From contig KN834770.1 of the NCBI GenBank assembly GCA_000827265.1, positions 139,974 through 203,973 on the forward strand: a stretch of 64,000 nt of DNA, given 5' to 3'. Shown one piece after another: positions 35,154 to 47,087 of the stretch (positions within the stretch are counted from its first letter, which is position 1; the number at the start of each line of letters is the position of its first letter). Position numbers and translations under genes: made by a program. This DNA is from Collybiopsis luxurians FD-317 M1. Its lineage: Eukaryota > Basidiomycota > Agaricomycetes > Agaricales > Omphalotaceae. The notes under the pieces were generated by a model. The model was not told the DNA's origin. It did not search any database and saw only the letters and a program-made list of their open reading frames with translations.

Positions 35154-35244
35154 GTCAGCGTCCTACTCACGTCTCTCGTCAGTCCATGCCTCACCCTGTC
35201 ACTGCCACTGGTTTATAAGTCTTTTCCTTCCAGCTCATTATCCC

Positions 35245-37589
35245 ATGTCTGACGATCCACAGCTCATTGACTGCTTCAAGAATGCATGTTCCATCTTTGA
35301 TATCAATGCGATAGACTCCCACCAGGCTCTCTGTGACTCTCTTGATACTCTTGCTGGAGATCTTGGGAAGGATAAGCAGGCCAGGTGCTCTATATTGCTG
35401 TTCTTTCGGAGCCTGGATTTCTGATCTTATCCGCTGCAGAATACAGTTGGGCGCGGCCGACGTGTGGGCGGATATTTCCAAGCTGTGGCAGGGTCTTGTT
35501 CACGCCCAATTGACCTTTTGGGATGGTGATGATTCCGATGATGGCGAAGATGGCGGGAGTACTGCGAGTGCTAAAGAAAAGCGGAAACAACATTCTTTGT
35601 GCGCTCTGTGCATAAGTTTGGCCAGATTCACAAGAAATCTGGTGGCAGGTGTTCCTGCTAATCAGGTAAAGGCGTTGTAAGCTTTATTCTTCTTTCTTTT
35701 CGACATTGGAAGGCACTGATATTCCCGTCTCTCAGTGAGAATGAACCAATCATCCGACGTTTACTGCATTACTACACTTCTTGGTCATCTTTACAAGACG
35801 AAGAAGGCAAGGCATGCGTATCCTTCCGAATAACTTTGACTGACATCTCTTCCGAAAACATAGCAACTTTTGCTGCCAGAATTCTGACACAGATGCTCTC
35901 AAATATCATAACAGGCAACGAAACTCTAATATCGAGCCTTTGGGAGACGTATCTAAATTTGCAAGAAGATCAGGTTGTGCTAATGTATGTATTGCATGGC
36001 TCGACACACAAGTGGTTTTGTCTGATGGACTCGAGCTAGACGGTTACTGGCATCCCCGGATAGTCGAATATTATTAGCAGTGATGACAATGATCACTAGC
36101 TGTCTGCATGAAAGTAGATCCAGGACGTACGTCGTTTGTATTTTGATTCCGAATAGTCTTTTGGGCCATTTGACTCGCAATGACGGAGCATAAACTCATC
36201 CTATCCTTTGAATTGTAGGAAATTGTTAACTCGGGCCGCCATCGGTGCACGCATTTGTGTAGCCTTGTTGGACAATATGGTGAAACTTTACGACGCTGAT
36301 GAGGCTAGTGATGGTGCTCGTGCTTTTGACGTGGGGTCAGTACCTTCACCGATAGTCTAACTCCGAATCTTTCTTCGCGTTTGACATCATGACTTCTTTT
36401 TGCAGGTACTCTATCTTCGCTCGAATCATTGAATGCGGTTTGATGTCAGATCTTTACGTGAAGCTGGCAATGTTTGTACATTTCTATTTATGCAATCATT
36501 TTCCGCTCCTTGTACTGATTACTTCCGATTGCTGGTGTGGCTAAACCGTGGATTTCAGGCCGGAAGAAATTGTCACACCGCATCAAACTACACTTCTCAA
36601 ACTGTTAGATTCGTACCTTCAGTCCGCGTCAGCTTCTTCTCCTGGAACAAGGTCCAGGATTACGAAAACGCATTCTAGACTGTGTTCCATGCTGTCCAAT
36701 CTTTTCTTTTCGCTGTCATCCTTCGCCCAAATGGCTATTCGAAGGTTCCTTCGGCCTGTCCCTTCCGGTCACAATTCGGATGAACTCGCTTCTCCCGCGG
36801 AATTGGATGTGTTTCTGCCAAAAGTTTGTGAAGCGTTAGTCCTTGTCACCCAGTGTATTATTACGATTACCTTGGCGGCTCAGGGCCCACAGAGCCAATT
36901 TCATGGAGCCTCAGCCTTAACTGGATCTCCATCGGCGTCTGCGCAAGAAAATGCCCACGTTTTTTTCAATCAAGCAAGATTTGAAGGTATAAGTCTTGCC
37001 GAGAGCCTCGTAGGTGCGGATGTATGATGGATTACCGTTTTCCGAATGTTTGACTGAATTCTCAACTCCGCAGAAATTCTTCGTCTGTTGGACAGATTTA
37101 TTCCCCGCATCAATTTCAGAAAACCAGTTGTGGGCGCGGGAAATGCTGTTCAGCCGACTGACAAAACAGAATCGCCAGCACCACATTCAACAGCTATACC
37201 GGGTTCAGATAGTCCGGGATTCAACTTCCTTAAACGAGATTTAGTTCGACTTTTGGGCATTCTATGCAATGAGGACAAAGCAGTGCAAGATCGTCTCCGA
37301 AAGTGTGGGGGAATTGAAGTTGTGATGAATTTATGCGTGATCGACAAAAGAAACCCCTGTAGGTGGAAAGAGAGGTGCCGTTTGTGCTCTTCTCTTGAAT
37401 TTGATACGCAGAAGGATGATTTGTCTGACTCGTCCTTTTGAAGACCTTCGGGAGCATGCAATATTCACCTTGCATAATTTATTGAAAGACAATCTAGCCA
37501 ATCAAGCGGTAGTGGAAGAAATCAAACCGATGGGACGCTGGGACGAGGATGGGATTTTGAGGGATACACCTGGTGCTGTTAGGAAGTAA
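35245..37589 (+). CDS. CTR86: Ataxin-10 domain protein (Ctr86 homologue)
   Basis: Alpha-helical armadillo-like protein of the ataxin-10 family; the yeast relative is Ctr86. Its molecular role is not well defined. Many introns interrupt the frame. The N-terminus is MSDDPQLIDCFKNACSIFD. The diagnostic C-terminal ataxin-10 domain is clear over the last two or three exons: LKRDLVRLLGILCNEDKAVQDRLRKCGGIEVVMNLCVIDKRNP, then LREHAIFTLHNLLKDNLANQAVVEEIKP. The stop is TAA 37587-37589, 74 nt from the convergent LEO1 stop. Middle exons (35690-37020) are only roughly delimited. Confidence 0.85.
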
Positions 37590-37663
37590 AGATATAGACA
37601 ATATTTTATTACATAGCTGAATAGTCTGAAGGGTCACAGGACTTAGTTGTCAGAAAAAAAATC

Positions 37664-39261
37664 TCACTCCTCGTCTTCGTCATCGTACATGGCAGCTCGC
37701 CTTTTAGATCCACCACCGCGACGAACTTTTTGTTCCTCTTCTTCGCTTTCAACTTCCATAGGCTCTTCTTCTTCGGCATCAGAGTCTTCCACAGACCCAC
37801 GCCGTCGTTTGTTTTCTTGTCGTTGAATCTTTGCCTCGAGCTTGTCGAGAGGATCTTCTTCTCGTCTGCGTTTACGCCGATCATCATCAAAGTCAGCGTC
37901 ATCGTCAGACTCGTCTTCAACCACAAATCCATCATTCTGGTAACGTCCGCCACCTGTCTCATCATCATCGCGATGCCTTTTCTTCCGGGCACTCATTCCG
38001 CCTTCCTCATCCCCATCAAAATGTTCCTCGTCAGACCAGTCCCCTGCCTTTCTGCTGTAGGATTTTCGGGACCTGTTGCCACCCCACTCGGACGAAGCAG
38101 CTGATCTACGTCTCGTCGACTTTTTTGCAGTTTTCATCAGCGCCGCCTTTTCTCGCTCCGGATCCATGGTAGGGTCAGGAGCCATACGAAGACGGGCAAC
38201 TTTATTATGTTTCTGACCCACCGCTCGCACCAACATCCGATGGGTTTCCGACTGCATTCCTGTGGGTCGCAGCGACATGTAGCCAGTAACGACTGCTTCA
38301 GCCTGGAGGACCTGAGATCTTTTGTGCTGCGCGACAAGGTAGGTAAGGCCATGAGATTTCACTGCAGTGGAAGGCGGCGGCTGTGACTGCGATTGCGATT
38401 GCGACTGTGAACTGCCCAGCGTTTTTCGAGGAACAGCGCCGGACGTGTCGATATCTTGAGTAATGTCAAACAGTTCTTTGCCAAGCCTGAGACTCAAGGT
38501 ACCGTCGGACCAGCGTATGATGCGACTGTTAGATTGTCTGCGCTGCAGAGAACGTGAGTAAAAGGTTCGAATCTGTAGGTACAAGGCTCACATCACCGCT
38601 GAATTCGTCCTTTATCCATTTCCACCGGATGGTGTTTTCGAGCTTGAGTTTGATGGTCATACTCTTTTCGCGTAAAGTTTCAGCTTGTTGGACGGCATCG
38701 TCTTCTTCATGTTCCGGACCAATATATGTGTCTGGATGAAATGGTTTCGAGTCCATTTTCACAAAGTTTGGTAGACGTATAACCCAGTTCTGCGACGCGA
38801 GAACTAAGAATGTTTTCAGAGAGGAGCGGGAACATCTTACGTCTTTGTCAGAGCTGGAGGGAACAGGGAGATTCGGGAAGGCCACATTTGCCTCTCGTTC
38901 TTCAATAGCTACCTCTGGTGGTATCTCGTCTTCCTCGTACTCTAGTGCTCTGCGTTGCTCGGCTTCCGCGGAACCAAGGCGTTCTGAACCTTCGGTTGTA
39001 TCACCTGGAGAAATCTGTCGCCTGTAGAAATCTCAGACTAGATTTTGACAAAATTGACGGATGAACGAACTCTCCATGGGTCGATGGTTCGACTTGGGCG
39101 TCACCACCGAACAAGTCGGCCATTTCTTCGTCTTCGTCGTCATTTGGGTGATATTCTGACTTCATGTCAAGATGAGTCTCATGTTGCAGATCGTCGTTAG
39201 GTACCTGAGAGAAAGAAGAAGGGAAATCTGGAGAGATCAGAGCACCTGCTAAGGACGACAT
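37664..39261 (-). CDS. LEO1: Paf1 complex subunit Leo1
   Basis: Component of the RNA polymerase II-associated Paf1 complex, acting in elongation and histone modification; nuclear. Exons run from ATG 39261 (MSSLAGALISPDF) through an acidic segment (DDEDEEMADLFGGDAQ) to the Leo1 core: VIRLPNFVKMDSKPFHPDTY, ENTIRWKW and SNSRIIRWSDGTLSLRLGKELFDI, then LTYLVAQHKRSQVLQAEA and a highly charged C-terminus ending in MYDDEDEE. A Ser-Gln pentad (SQ repeated) lies just after the core. These motifs are diagnostic. The core is about 200 residues and the flanks are disordered, as usual in the family. Confidence 0.93.
38387..38416 (-). repeat. Coding 6-bp repeat (Ser-Gln run) in LEO1
   Basis: Five tandem Ser-Gln codon pairs, written on plus as repeats of GCGATT with variants. 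It is a length-variable microsatellite inside the Leo1 reading frame. SQ pairs are also potential phosphorylation sites of ATM/ATR-type kinases, which is inference only. Confidence 0.75.
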
Positions 39262-39343
39262 GACGAAGGAGGCTAGATTACAAGCGGTGAAGATGGACTT
39301 TGGAATTGAGCACCGTCGAAAACAACGGTGAGATGGACGCGAG

Positions 39344-39349
39344 CACGTG
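39344..39349. promoter_or_regulatory. CACGTG upstream of LEO1
   Basis: The palindrome within GAGCACGTGCTTG lies 83 nt before the LEO1 ATG. A role as bHLH site is inferred from position. Confidence 0.35.
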
Positions 39350-39680
39350 CTTGACACCCGAAAAGGCAAATCTATGATGTGAATAGGCGCTCAGCTGCTC
39401 ATTCAGCTCTGCTACGTACAACTCGTTCTTACTCTGTATGATTAGGTCGCTTTTGAAGATAGACACTGCATGCTAAACGGCTGACCCACTTTCTCATTTC
39501 ATAGTACCCGATACCTCAGATGAGATTCTGTAGTCCCTCTCCCATGCTGTGTATGTATGCACATCCACTGACATTCTATCCCAGACTCCTCAATACACCT
39601 TTTTGCCTCGACTTGTACTGCGACGATCAAGTTCGGTAAGGCTCCCCTGCTTGTCTGTGTAAAACACTCTCGAATGGCTA

Positions 39681-39914
39681 CTACTTCTCCGGAAGAAAAT
39701 GCTCCAGAGTCATATCGCGGGGAAACACAAAAAATTCGCCGACCAATGCTGTGACCGCTTCATCCTCTTGATCTTTCCCGGTTGCGGACATATCGACATC
39801 TTCAGGATGACTCCGGTCAATACCATCCGGCTCCTTCTCCTCCTCCTTCCGTCGTTCCATATTCGGCAGGGGTCTTGTCACAACAACAAAATCATCCAAT
39901 ATTAAAATTAACAC
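39681..39914 (-). CDS. Possible small acidic protein or 3' exon (unrecognised)
   Basis: A 77-residue frame containing ILDDFVVVTRPLPNMERRKE, an acidic middle (DGIDRSHPEDVDMS) and FFVFPRDMTLEHFLPEK. The composition is not random-looking and could be the last exon of a small gene whose first exon starts near 40060 on the minus strand. No family recognised and no confident splice join. Confidence 0.25.
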   Translation of the reverse strand: MLILILDDFVVVTRPLPNMERRKEEEKEPDGIDRSHPEDVDMSATGKDQEDEAVTALVGEFFVFPRDMTLEHFLPEK

Positions 39915-40058
39915 TCCACAGCTTTACTAGGATTTTGATCCCCACGGCCGCAAGATCCCGAAAGGCACGCGACAAACCAGAAAGTCAAAGATGGCTGTGA
40001 AGAGAACGTTATAAGACTCGTTCCTAACTTCTGGTTTTTCCATCTAGAATTTCTCGAC

Positions 40059-41719
40059 ATGGCAGCAAAACAGTAGGATCTTCCTTTATAAACGGCTGAT
40101 GTTCTATCTTCTAACCCCGTCAATAGTGTCAAGTCTCAAAACGAGGAAGAACTTTCTACCTCCTCTTCATCGTTGGATACAGTGACCTACGAGACAGCTC
40201 CCAACTATCCCAATTCTCAGTACCTTCAATCAAACTCGCAATCCTCTCCGTTCTCTTCGGTAATGCCTCGATACAGCGATAATTATTCGGTATGTTATTA
40301 TTTTCTTCGCGTTTTTCCAATCCTCACTCGCGTCCGCAGCAATTAACAACAGCGTCCTATAATAATAATGCCTATGGAGTAAATTCACAACAAGTACACT
40401 ATCCTCAGTCCTCAGAGCACTATGGTGGCTCTTATGCTCATCCAGCTACGTGGTCGGAGCCGCACCTGCCAGTATATTCCTACAGCACGGTGTCGGGTTA
40501 TTCAGGGTCCATGACCAATCCTAATATGCATCCCCCCACGCGATACTCTTCATACCCTCCTCCATCGTATTCCCCCTCTTCTAATTACACTTCCTATCCA
40601 CCGTCAAACAATCAGGCGCCTTGGACTTCAAGCCCGCATTCTTTGCAAAACACGCATGCACTTCCTTCGTATTCCTCCCCATCCTCATCTTCCTATCCCT
40701 CCTCCAGTTATTCGCCTGCCGATCCTTTCCAGTTTTCCCCGTATCTGACAAGACCATCCAGCGCTCAGCATTCTACCCCCGGCTCGACTGATGTGATGCT
40801 TTCGCCTTATAGCACTGGATCTATCCCACTTTCTGCTTCGCCTAGCGGTACGCCTCCCGTTGAGGCGTTAAGTCACTACAACTCCTCTGGAGGAGAGGAA
40901 GAGCCATCGTCTCACACCTCGGTATGTATATCCCCGTTTTGACCTCGAGCGCTCCTGCTCAAAATTGTTTCTCGTAGGCAACGGGCAGTCCAGAGAGGGA
41001 GGCTCGGCCTGGCCAATACAGCCATCGTGACCAAATGCAGTTCTTTAGGGATGCGCTGACTATGCCTTCTGTATCGGCCGTTGGACCTTTTATTCCTCAA
41101 CAAATGTACAAGCCCCACACTAACAGCGATAGGCGTCGTTACGTCGAGGAAGTCGATCTCGATGCTCCCATTTATTTTTGGATGGACAATCCAAGCGAAT
41201 GCGGAATCTCCCTTTCAGATGCGCTACACTCTCGTGTAAGACGCCTTATGGATAGAGAACAGACAGTATTCGAAGGCAGGGGACCTAGCGTTTCTATTCG
41301 GCTAGAGGTAAGGTTTACGTGCTGCTTGAGAAGAAAAATTTTCGGCGTCTGACTCGATAAACATCATTCTAGTGGCCGGGCTATCGCCAATGGAGTCGTC
41401 AGATTCCTACGAAAGATTTTCGTACTCCTCCTGGACCAATCACCAAGGCTAAGCTCGCTAAAAATGTTGCAAAATGTGTTCAAAGATTTATACAAGTTAG
41501 TTTCTGAACTCCTTCTTTCTCTTCAAAAAGTTGAAACCATTCCAGGAGCGTCAGAACCATCCCTTAGAAGACGAGTCTGACTCTCGCTGGCGAGTTGGCC
41601 GAAGCGCAACGGGAGGCGACTGTATCAAGCTCGAGGACCTTATTTTGGTCAGCATGCACCATGTATCGATGGGCTCCTGGCAGCCACAACTCAGGCTTGC
41701 TCGCCCCGTTCTTCCATGA
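40059..41719 (+). CDS. Conserved fungal protein of unknown function with a disordered Tyr/Ser/Pro-rich N-terminus
   Basis: Six exons (40059-40072, 40127-40289, 40340-40921, 40978-41307, 41373-41495, 41546-41719) sum to 1386 nt, 461 aa. The first 270 residues are low complexity, rich in Tyr, Ser and Pro (SSYPPPSYSPSS type). From about residue 290 a compact, apparently folded domain begins: RRYVEEVDLDAPIYFWMDNP, then ISLSDALHSRVRRLMDRE, VSIRLEWPGYRQWSRQIPTK, and a final IKLEDLILVSMHHVSMGSWQP. The domain resembles uncharacterised agaricomycete proteins I have a general recollection of, but I can assign no function. The initial 14-nt exon is inferred from frame continuity; ATG 40264 is an alternative start. 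Confidence 0.75.
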
Positions 41720-43453
41720 AAGACCTCTCGATCAAGTAAAACCGTGTGTCGTATTCCAACTGCCGTTTGCTCGGTACCCAATAATAAATTTCCTGATACA
41801 CTACTTATTTGTTTTCTCGCCTACTTTATTGCTCTCGCTTCCATCCTCCCGATCATGCCTGAAAACAGGATGATCTCTGTAATTTGTACGACCCACTCAA
41901 TTTTCCTTGCTACATTTTGCCCCCGAGATTGGTCTTTGGTGTTCGACGTTTTGTATTGTAGCTTTGCTTTTAGCCCGGGGCCTCGTTGCCTCCCTCCTTG
42001 CGGTGTTTCAAAAATCAATGTCGTGGTCTTTCACGCAATTCTGTATCGTCACTTGTATTCAGTTGATGTAGCATAATTCTTCCATACTCTAACATGACAT
42101 TTCCTCATCAGCAACGAGCTCTCCGCATATATTTGATCAATCTACAGATACATGAACACCGTCCGTGGGCCAGTACCTGGGGACCACGCATTTCACGGAT
42201 AGGTACCAATTCAGACTGCCACAGTCCCAATTACGGATGCAAACTCGGCACCCGAACGTGTATAAAAATTGAAGCCTGCATTCCAGTGAGAGGTCAGTCT
42301 ATGGAGCGCCATTCACCCGGGTCACTGGCATGGGTGGATTCTCATAGATTCCCCTGCTTCAACGCCTCCGCTCCCGAATTACAATAGTGGCAACCTGGGC
42401 GCCCACGTTGACACCCACACGTCTCTTCGCAGTGCTGAAAAACCCGAACAAAAAAGTGCTGACAGTGAGCGTTACTCACGCAGCAAGTACTTACAAAAAG
42501 AGGTGATGCTCCGATGCGCTAGTACCGACTGTACTTCGGATGGAGTCATGGCCCGTACTTTTTCGCGATGATTATCGCTCATATGTGTAAATTACATTCA
42601 AAACACGGTGGAAGAAATTAGCGACTGTGTCTGCAAAAAACCCTCGGAATTATGCATACTGTGGCGTCGTCGACCGAGTCGAGTGCATATTCTCCATTTG
42701 ATTGAGTCCCTAACCCACAACGGGAAATTTCCTTGACACACCTATCAATTCGGAAGGATGTGTACGATTCGAGAGGACGCTACTTGGCGCAGAGAATACG
42801 CATGAATCAATCGACTCACGTATGTCGAAGTCGAAGAAATCTGAGCATATGCGCTTTCCTTAGATTTCGGTAGTCACGGTAGCGAAAGCCACGAGACATC
42901 GGAGTGTTTATCTGCGTCAGATATTACTTATTGGGACTGTCGGCTTCGACTGCAACATGCAGATGTAAAAAATTGAAACTGCGAAAGATTGCCAATCGCA
43001 GAAACGTGCGACGCAAACCTCGGGCAGCGTCTCGGACACAAAATGCTTATATCCGTAAAATTCTTGATGCAAGCGCCCACTGAAAAGGGTTCAGATCTCA
43101 ATAAAACAAAAGCTTAAAATAGACAGATCTACAACAAATTAGTAAAAACATATGCAATGCGAGGTAGAATCTGTTTAATGTTAGACTGGAATTTAGTAGG
43201 GTTTTAGGAATACAGATACAACATACGTATTTATCCAACGTAGAGGTATAAGTTAAAAAAAAAGGTTAACGATGAATATTTCAGTATATACCGTATAGTC
43301 GAGGAGTGCAGGAAGCAAAAAAGAAAAGACGAGCGAACGTAATGATATATTGATAGAAGAGAAAAGAATCAAAGCACACCATAGGTCATCTTTAAGCATG
43401 AGTGACACGATGCAAGAATAGATTACTTAGAAAGGTTGTACCGCAATGGGAAA
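41720..43453. other. Gene-poor stretch of 1.7 kb
   Basis: Between two 3' ends. The first few hundred bases should be the 3' UTR of the preceding gene. The plus frame 42094-42387 shows no conserved features. No repeat, tRNA or element is recognised. Confidence 0.45.
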
Positions 43454-46297
43454 TTACGCAACCTGTGCAGCTTCTGGATCTCGATAAACCTAAGCAGAGA
43501 AGAAGCATGAAACACGAAATCAGCCGCAAAGCCATAGATGCCTTGACAATCATATAGAACTGACCTTAAGGTCCCATATATTGCCAATTTTTGTGTCTGC
43601 AGAGTCATTAGGATCCAAAGGTGAGACCACACTATTCTCGAGTTTCAAGCCTTGCTCGTTGGCTAGATGAAGAAGGCAAATGAAACAAAAACTAGTGCTG
43701 ATCTCCTCCATTTTGTCCCGAGGATACGACTTCTCAAGATTGGAGATGACAGAGGTGAACCGCCGAGCTTCTGTGGGCTCTGGGAGATCCTCATCGACGT
43801 CCTGAAACACATTTAATATCTATTGGCATCAACAGACAGGGAAAAATAAAACGAACCATATCCTTATCATTAGCGTTGTGTGGCGGAGGCACATCGATAT
43901 CTAGTCCTTTCCATATATTTTCCTTCAACTTCCGAACGTCGACCCGCTTCGCACGCTTGGTGAATCTCACAGCTTCGGGTTTAACCCTCCGCGTTTGACC
44001 CTGAGTGCCGGCAAGGAGATCTTGTTCACCAGGATCAGGGGGAGCGCCATCACCACCATCATCGTCGTATGCATCATCGAACCCAGGCCCATCATACTCG
44101 TCGTGAAAGAATTGTGTGTTGAATGGAATGGCATCACCATTGGCGCCTAATTAAGAAGTAACACAATTCAATACGATGATGAAAAGACTGACTGAGAGGG
44201 GCATACCATCATCCATATCGCCATCTCCTCCGTTTGCCTGATGTGCCGCTGCTTGAGCCCAATAGTTTTCGTCGATTTCGCCATCGGCATTTATAGGCGC
44301 GGGAGCACGCTGGTCTCGCATTTTGAGCTATAATAATAAAGTCAGAGATTTAGCCGCTAGGATCGAAGAACACGCACCGAAAACTTCGGTTTCAAAAAGA
44401 GTGTGACGAGCTGACGGCTGGAGAAGTGCATATCATCAGGGAGACAATGATTGTCTCTTTTCTTGTCTTCCTTCGTCTTCCGTTTTTTTGCGGCCGCGCT
44501 CGTTCCAGTAAGGTTGAGCATAGCAGCGCTCTTCGGCGGGGCGAACAGTTCATCAGCAACAGACTTCCACGGTGAATTGGGGTCAAGGGGAGTGAGAAAG
44601 TCGATTCTGTTAGGTTCTTTCCTCTCTTTGCGGGGCTTGACAGCTTTTGCAGCAGGGTCGGCATCAGCTACTGTCACAATTAGTGTGCAGTCTACGTGTT
44701 ACAAATGCAACCTACGTTTTCGCATGGGTTTCCTCATCTTCCAATGTTCAGGACCAGCCCAGTTTTGAAGGAAATTCTTGTCAAAGTAATCCATCATTCC
44801 TCCGCCGTCTTCATTATTCATTGCGAGCATCAGGTCCCGTTGATTCGGAGCCTGGCGAGGATCAAAGGTAACGTATGATCCTGCGCTGCCTTGCCCATCG
44901 ACTGAAGGGCCAACAGACCCGTTCGAGTTTCCTTCCCCAAAGTCTTCTCCATCCATCATCATTCCACCTCCAAAGTCATCATTAACAGCATCATCCCCGG
45001 CAAAAAAATCTTCAATGGGAGCAGGAGCGCCATCACCATCGACCATGGCACCAAAAGCATCCACACTGTCATCGTCGTCGTCTCCGTCGTCTCCGATACC
45101 CCCCATGGTGGTGTTGTCTTGAAAGAAGGAGAGGTTGTCATTCATTAAAGAGTTTGAAGAGAAGGCAAAGTCGGAGAGCTCGTGGGAGATAGCTTTGCTT
45201 TGAAGGGCATCAAGATCAGGAAGAAAATCAGCTAGAAGACGACTGTTAGTAAAGACAATCAAGCGATACACAATAAAGAAGACATCAACCGCGTAGCTGA
45301 GTCAGATCAATGAGATCTTCAGGCTCCTCTATATTCTCCTCTTCTTCCTCCGTTTTGCCAACAGAGTCACTTGCGTCAAAGACGACGCGTAAACTACCGT
45401 CTGAGCCGACCCCCAGACTGAGGTGATTCATGAGCAGACCCTGAGCGCCTCCCTCATCGAAATCCGCACAAGTCTTTCGGAAGAGAGGATCAACGCTAAA
45501 CTCCAAGTCGGGCTTTTTATTCTTTAGTTGGGCAGGGTCATTGACTAGAGTGTTGACTCGACGACTGGCTTTCTTCTTCTTTTCCTTGACGTGCTGGCCG
45601 TCAGGATCATCTGAGCCAGCTTCGTCGTCATCATCCAGAGTTTCGCCGGAGGCCAAATTAGACGCAAGTTTGGTGGTTTCAGTACTGACGCTGTCGACAC
45701 GACTTGTCCATATCTTGACACAACCATCCAAGGTGCAAGAAGCACGTTGAAAATTGATAGTGTTGTCGTCAGTGTTTCGGAGCAAGGACATCTCGTGGAA
45801 GTAGTCGATCAGAGCAAAGTCCCAAGTATTGGCTGCAGTGATTTTCTGTAGAAGGATCATTAGGCGCGTTCTTCAACCAATTCAACTAAGATTACATTAT
45901 CTGTTGTCAGCTTCATCCATTCCTCGAAGTTCGAAGCTAAGATATCAATCGACTCTTTCTCTGGAGGTAAGACAGAGGCGAGGGGCTGCTTCTGTTTCGC
46001 TGTTCTCGAAGTATCAGCGTGATCGTCGTTCCCTTCGGAAGATGGGCCAGCGTGAGCATTATCAGGGGCAGCAATCTTGGTGCTCTTTCTCCTCCTACGC
46101 TTTTCAGCGATATCGTCGTTAACATCAACAACGGATTTGTGGGCTCTGACCCCTGAGTCTGAGGCAAAACTTGCGTCAGCATCGGGGTTGTAAGCTTCGC
46201 TGAGTCTCTTCTTTCTGGGAGGCTTGGGAGTCTCTGGTTCTGTGTCAGGGTCACTGTCGTCGTACAGAGGCTGAGAGTCGGATGGTGCGCGCGCCAT
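43454..46297 (-). CDS. BRN1: Condensin complex subunit 2 (Brn1/CAP-H/Barren)
   Basis: Kleisin subunit bridging the SMC2-SMC4 heads of condensin for mitotic chromosome compaction; nuclear/chromosomal. Starts at ATG 46297 (MARAPSDSQPLYDDSD). N-terminal kleisin region: ILASNFEEWMKLTTDNKITAANTWDFALIDYFHEMSLLR, then FQRASCTLDGCVKIWTSRVDSV, characteristic of Barren. Middle: DLEFSVDPLFRKTCADFDEGGAQGLLMNHLSLG; acidic disordered stretches; a segment NQRDLMLAMNNEDGGGMMDYFDKNFLQNWAGPEHWKMRK. The C-terminal winged-helix part ends VYRDPEAAQVA at TAA 43454-43456. Several introns. Upstream is a 158-nt divergent promoter shared with RPL30. Confidence 0.93.
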
Positions 46298-46455
46298 AGA
46301 TGTTGTTGAACAAGAGCAGTAGTCACGTGGTAAACAGTTCGCGTGAAGCTGAGTCATGCCTAATAACGTGACCGTGCGAGAAACCTTAATCTGCTATACA
46401 GGACAAAATTTGGCTCCTCTGTCCGTCCAAGTTTGCAAGAAACCATCAAGTCGGA
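46298..46455. promoter_or_regulatory. 158-nt bidirectional promoter BRN1/RPL30
   Basis: It separates the start codons of condensin Brn1 and ribosomal protein L30. CACGTG at 46324-46329 lies 27 nt from the BRN1 ATG and 127 nt from the RPL30 ATG. Confidence 0.5.
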
Positions 46456-46936
46456 ATGGCACCCACCAAAAAGTCCAAGGCCGCGAAAAACACCGAATCA
46501 ATAACTGCCAGGCTTGCACTCGTTGTCAAGTCTGGTAAATATAGTCTTGGCTACAAATCGGCTCTTAAGCAGATGCGCAGCGGCAAAGGTGAGTATATCA
46601 AGTTCTTGTCTCTCCAGGGGCTGGAGCGTGAGGCTGAGAAGGTCCCTTGAACTCATTCAATTTTTCTAGCCAAACTCGTCTTGATTGCTGGAAACTGCCC
46701 TCCTCTGCGCAAGTCTGAGCTCGAGTACTATGCCATGCTTTCAAAAACCCAGGTGCACCACTTTGCTGGCACTAATGTTGCATTGGGTACTGCGGCTGGA
46801 AAACTTTTCCGTGTTGGGTGCGTTGTTTGGATGCATCGATTAACATATATATTAACTGGCTTTGTTTTTCAGTGTCATGACCATCATTGACCAGGGTGAC
46901 TCGGATCTGCTCACCTTTGCTGAGAACAATGCTTAG
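46456..46936 (+). CDS. RPL30: 60S ribosomal protein L30 (eL30)
   Basis: Structural protein of the large ribosomal subunit. Three exons (46456-46588, 46670-46817, 46873-46936) total 345 nt, 114 aa, the usual eL30 length. The sequence is typical: [24 protein letters not shown], then [47 protein letters not shown] and [12 protein letters not shown]. The L7Ae/L30e fold binds kink-turn RNA; yeast L30 autoregulates its own splicing, but I see no specific evidence for that here. Confidence 0.97.
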
Positions 46937-47053
46937 TGACAGTGTATAATCATGCGCATGTAGCCTTTTATGATTCTTATATACTATATGATGAAGATGG
47001 TTTTTCATTGCAATACCTGAGCTGAGTTAGAAAAGCTCAAGCCTGAAATGAGT

Positions 47054-47059
47054 CACGTG
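47054..47059. promoter_or_regulatory. CACGTG just upstream of the Arp9-like gene
   Basis: The palindrome in GAGTCACGTGCC lies 29 nt before the ATG at 47088, within the 151-nt gap after RPL30. A regulatory role is inferred. Confidence 0.4.
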
Positions 47060-47087
47060 CCTAAGTTTCCTTGTCCTTCCACCGTCG

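Larger units (their letters stand above)
39262..40058. other. Divergent region between LEO1 and the conserved unknown gene
   Basis: 797 nt. The LEO1-proximal part should be its promoter and includes CACGTG at 39344-39349. A short minus-strand frame at 39681-39914 (listed separately) is the only coding candidate. Confidence 0.4.

Noticed and set aside
40292..40339. Start of the conserved unknown gene at 40292
   Set aside because: This part reads as an intron (GTATGT donor at 40290, CAG acceptor at 40339); upstream exons join in phase 0 to CAATTAACA.
42094..42387. 97-residue plus frame downstream of the conserved unknown gene
   Set aside because: No conserved motif, no start context, and it lies in probable 3' UTR or spacer.
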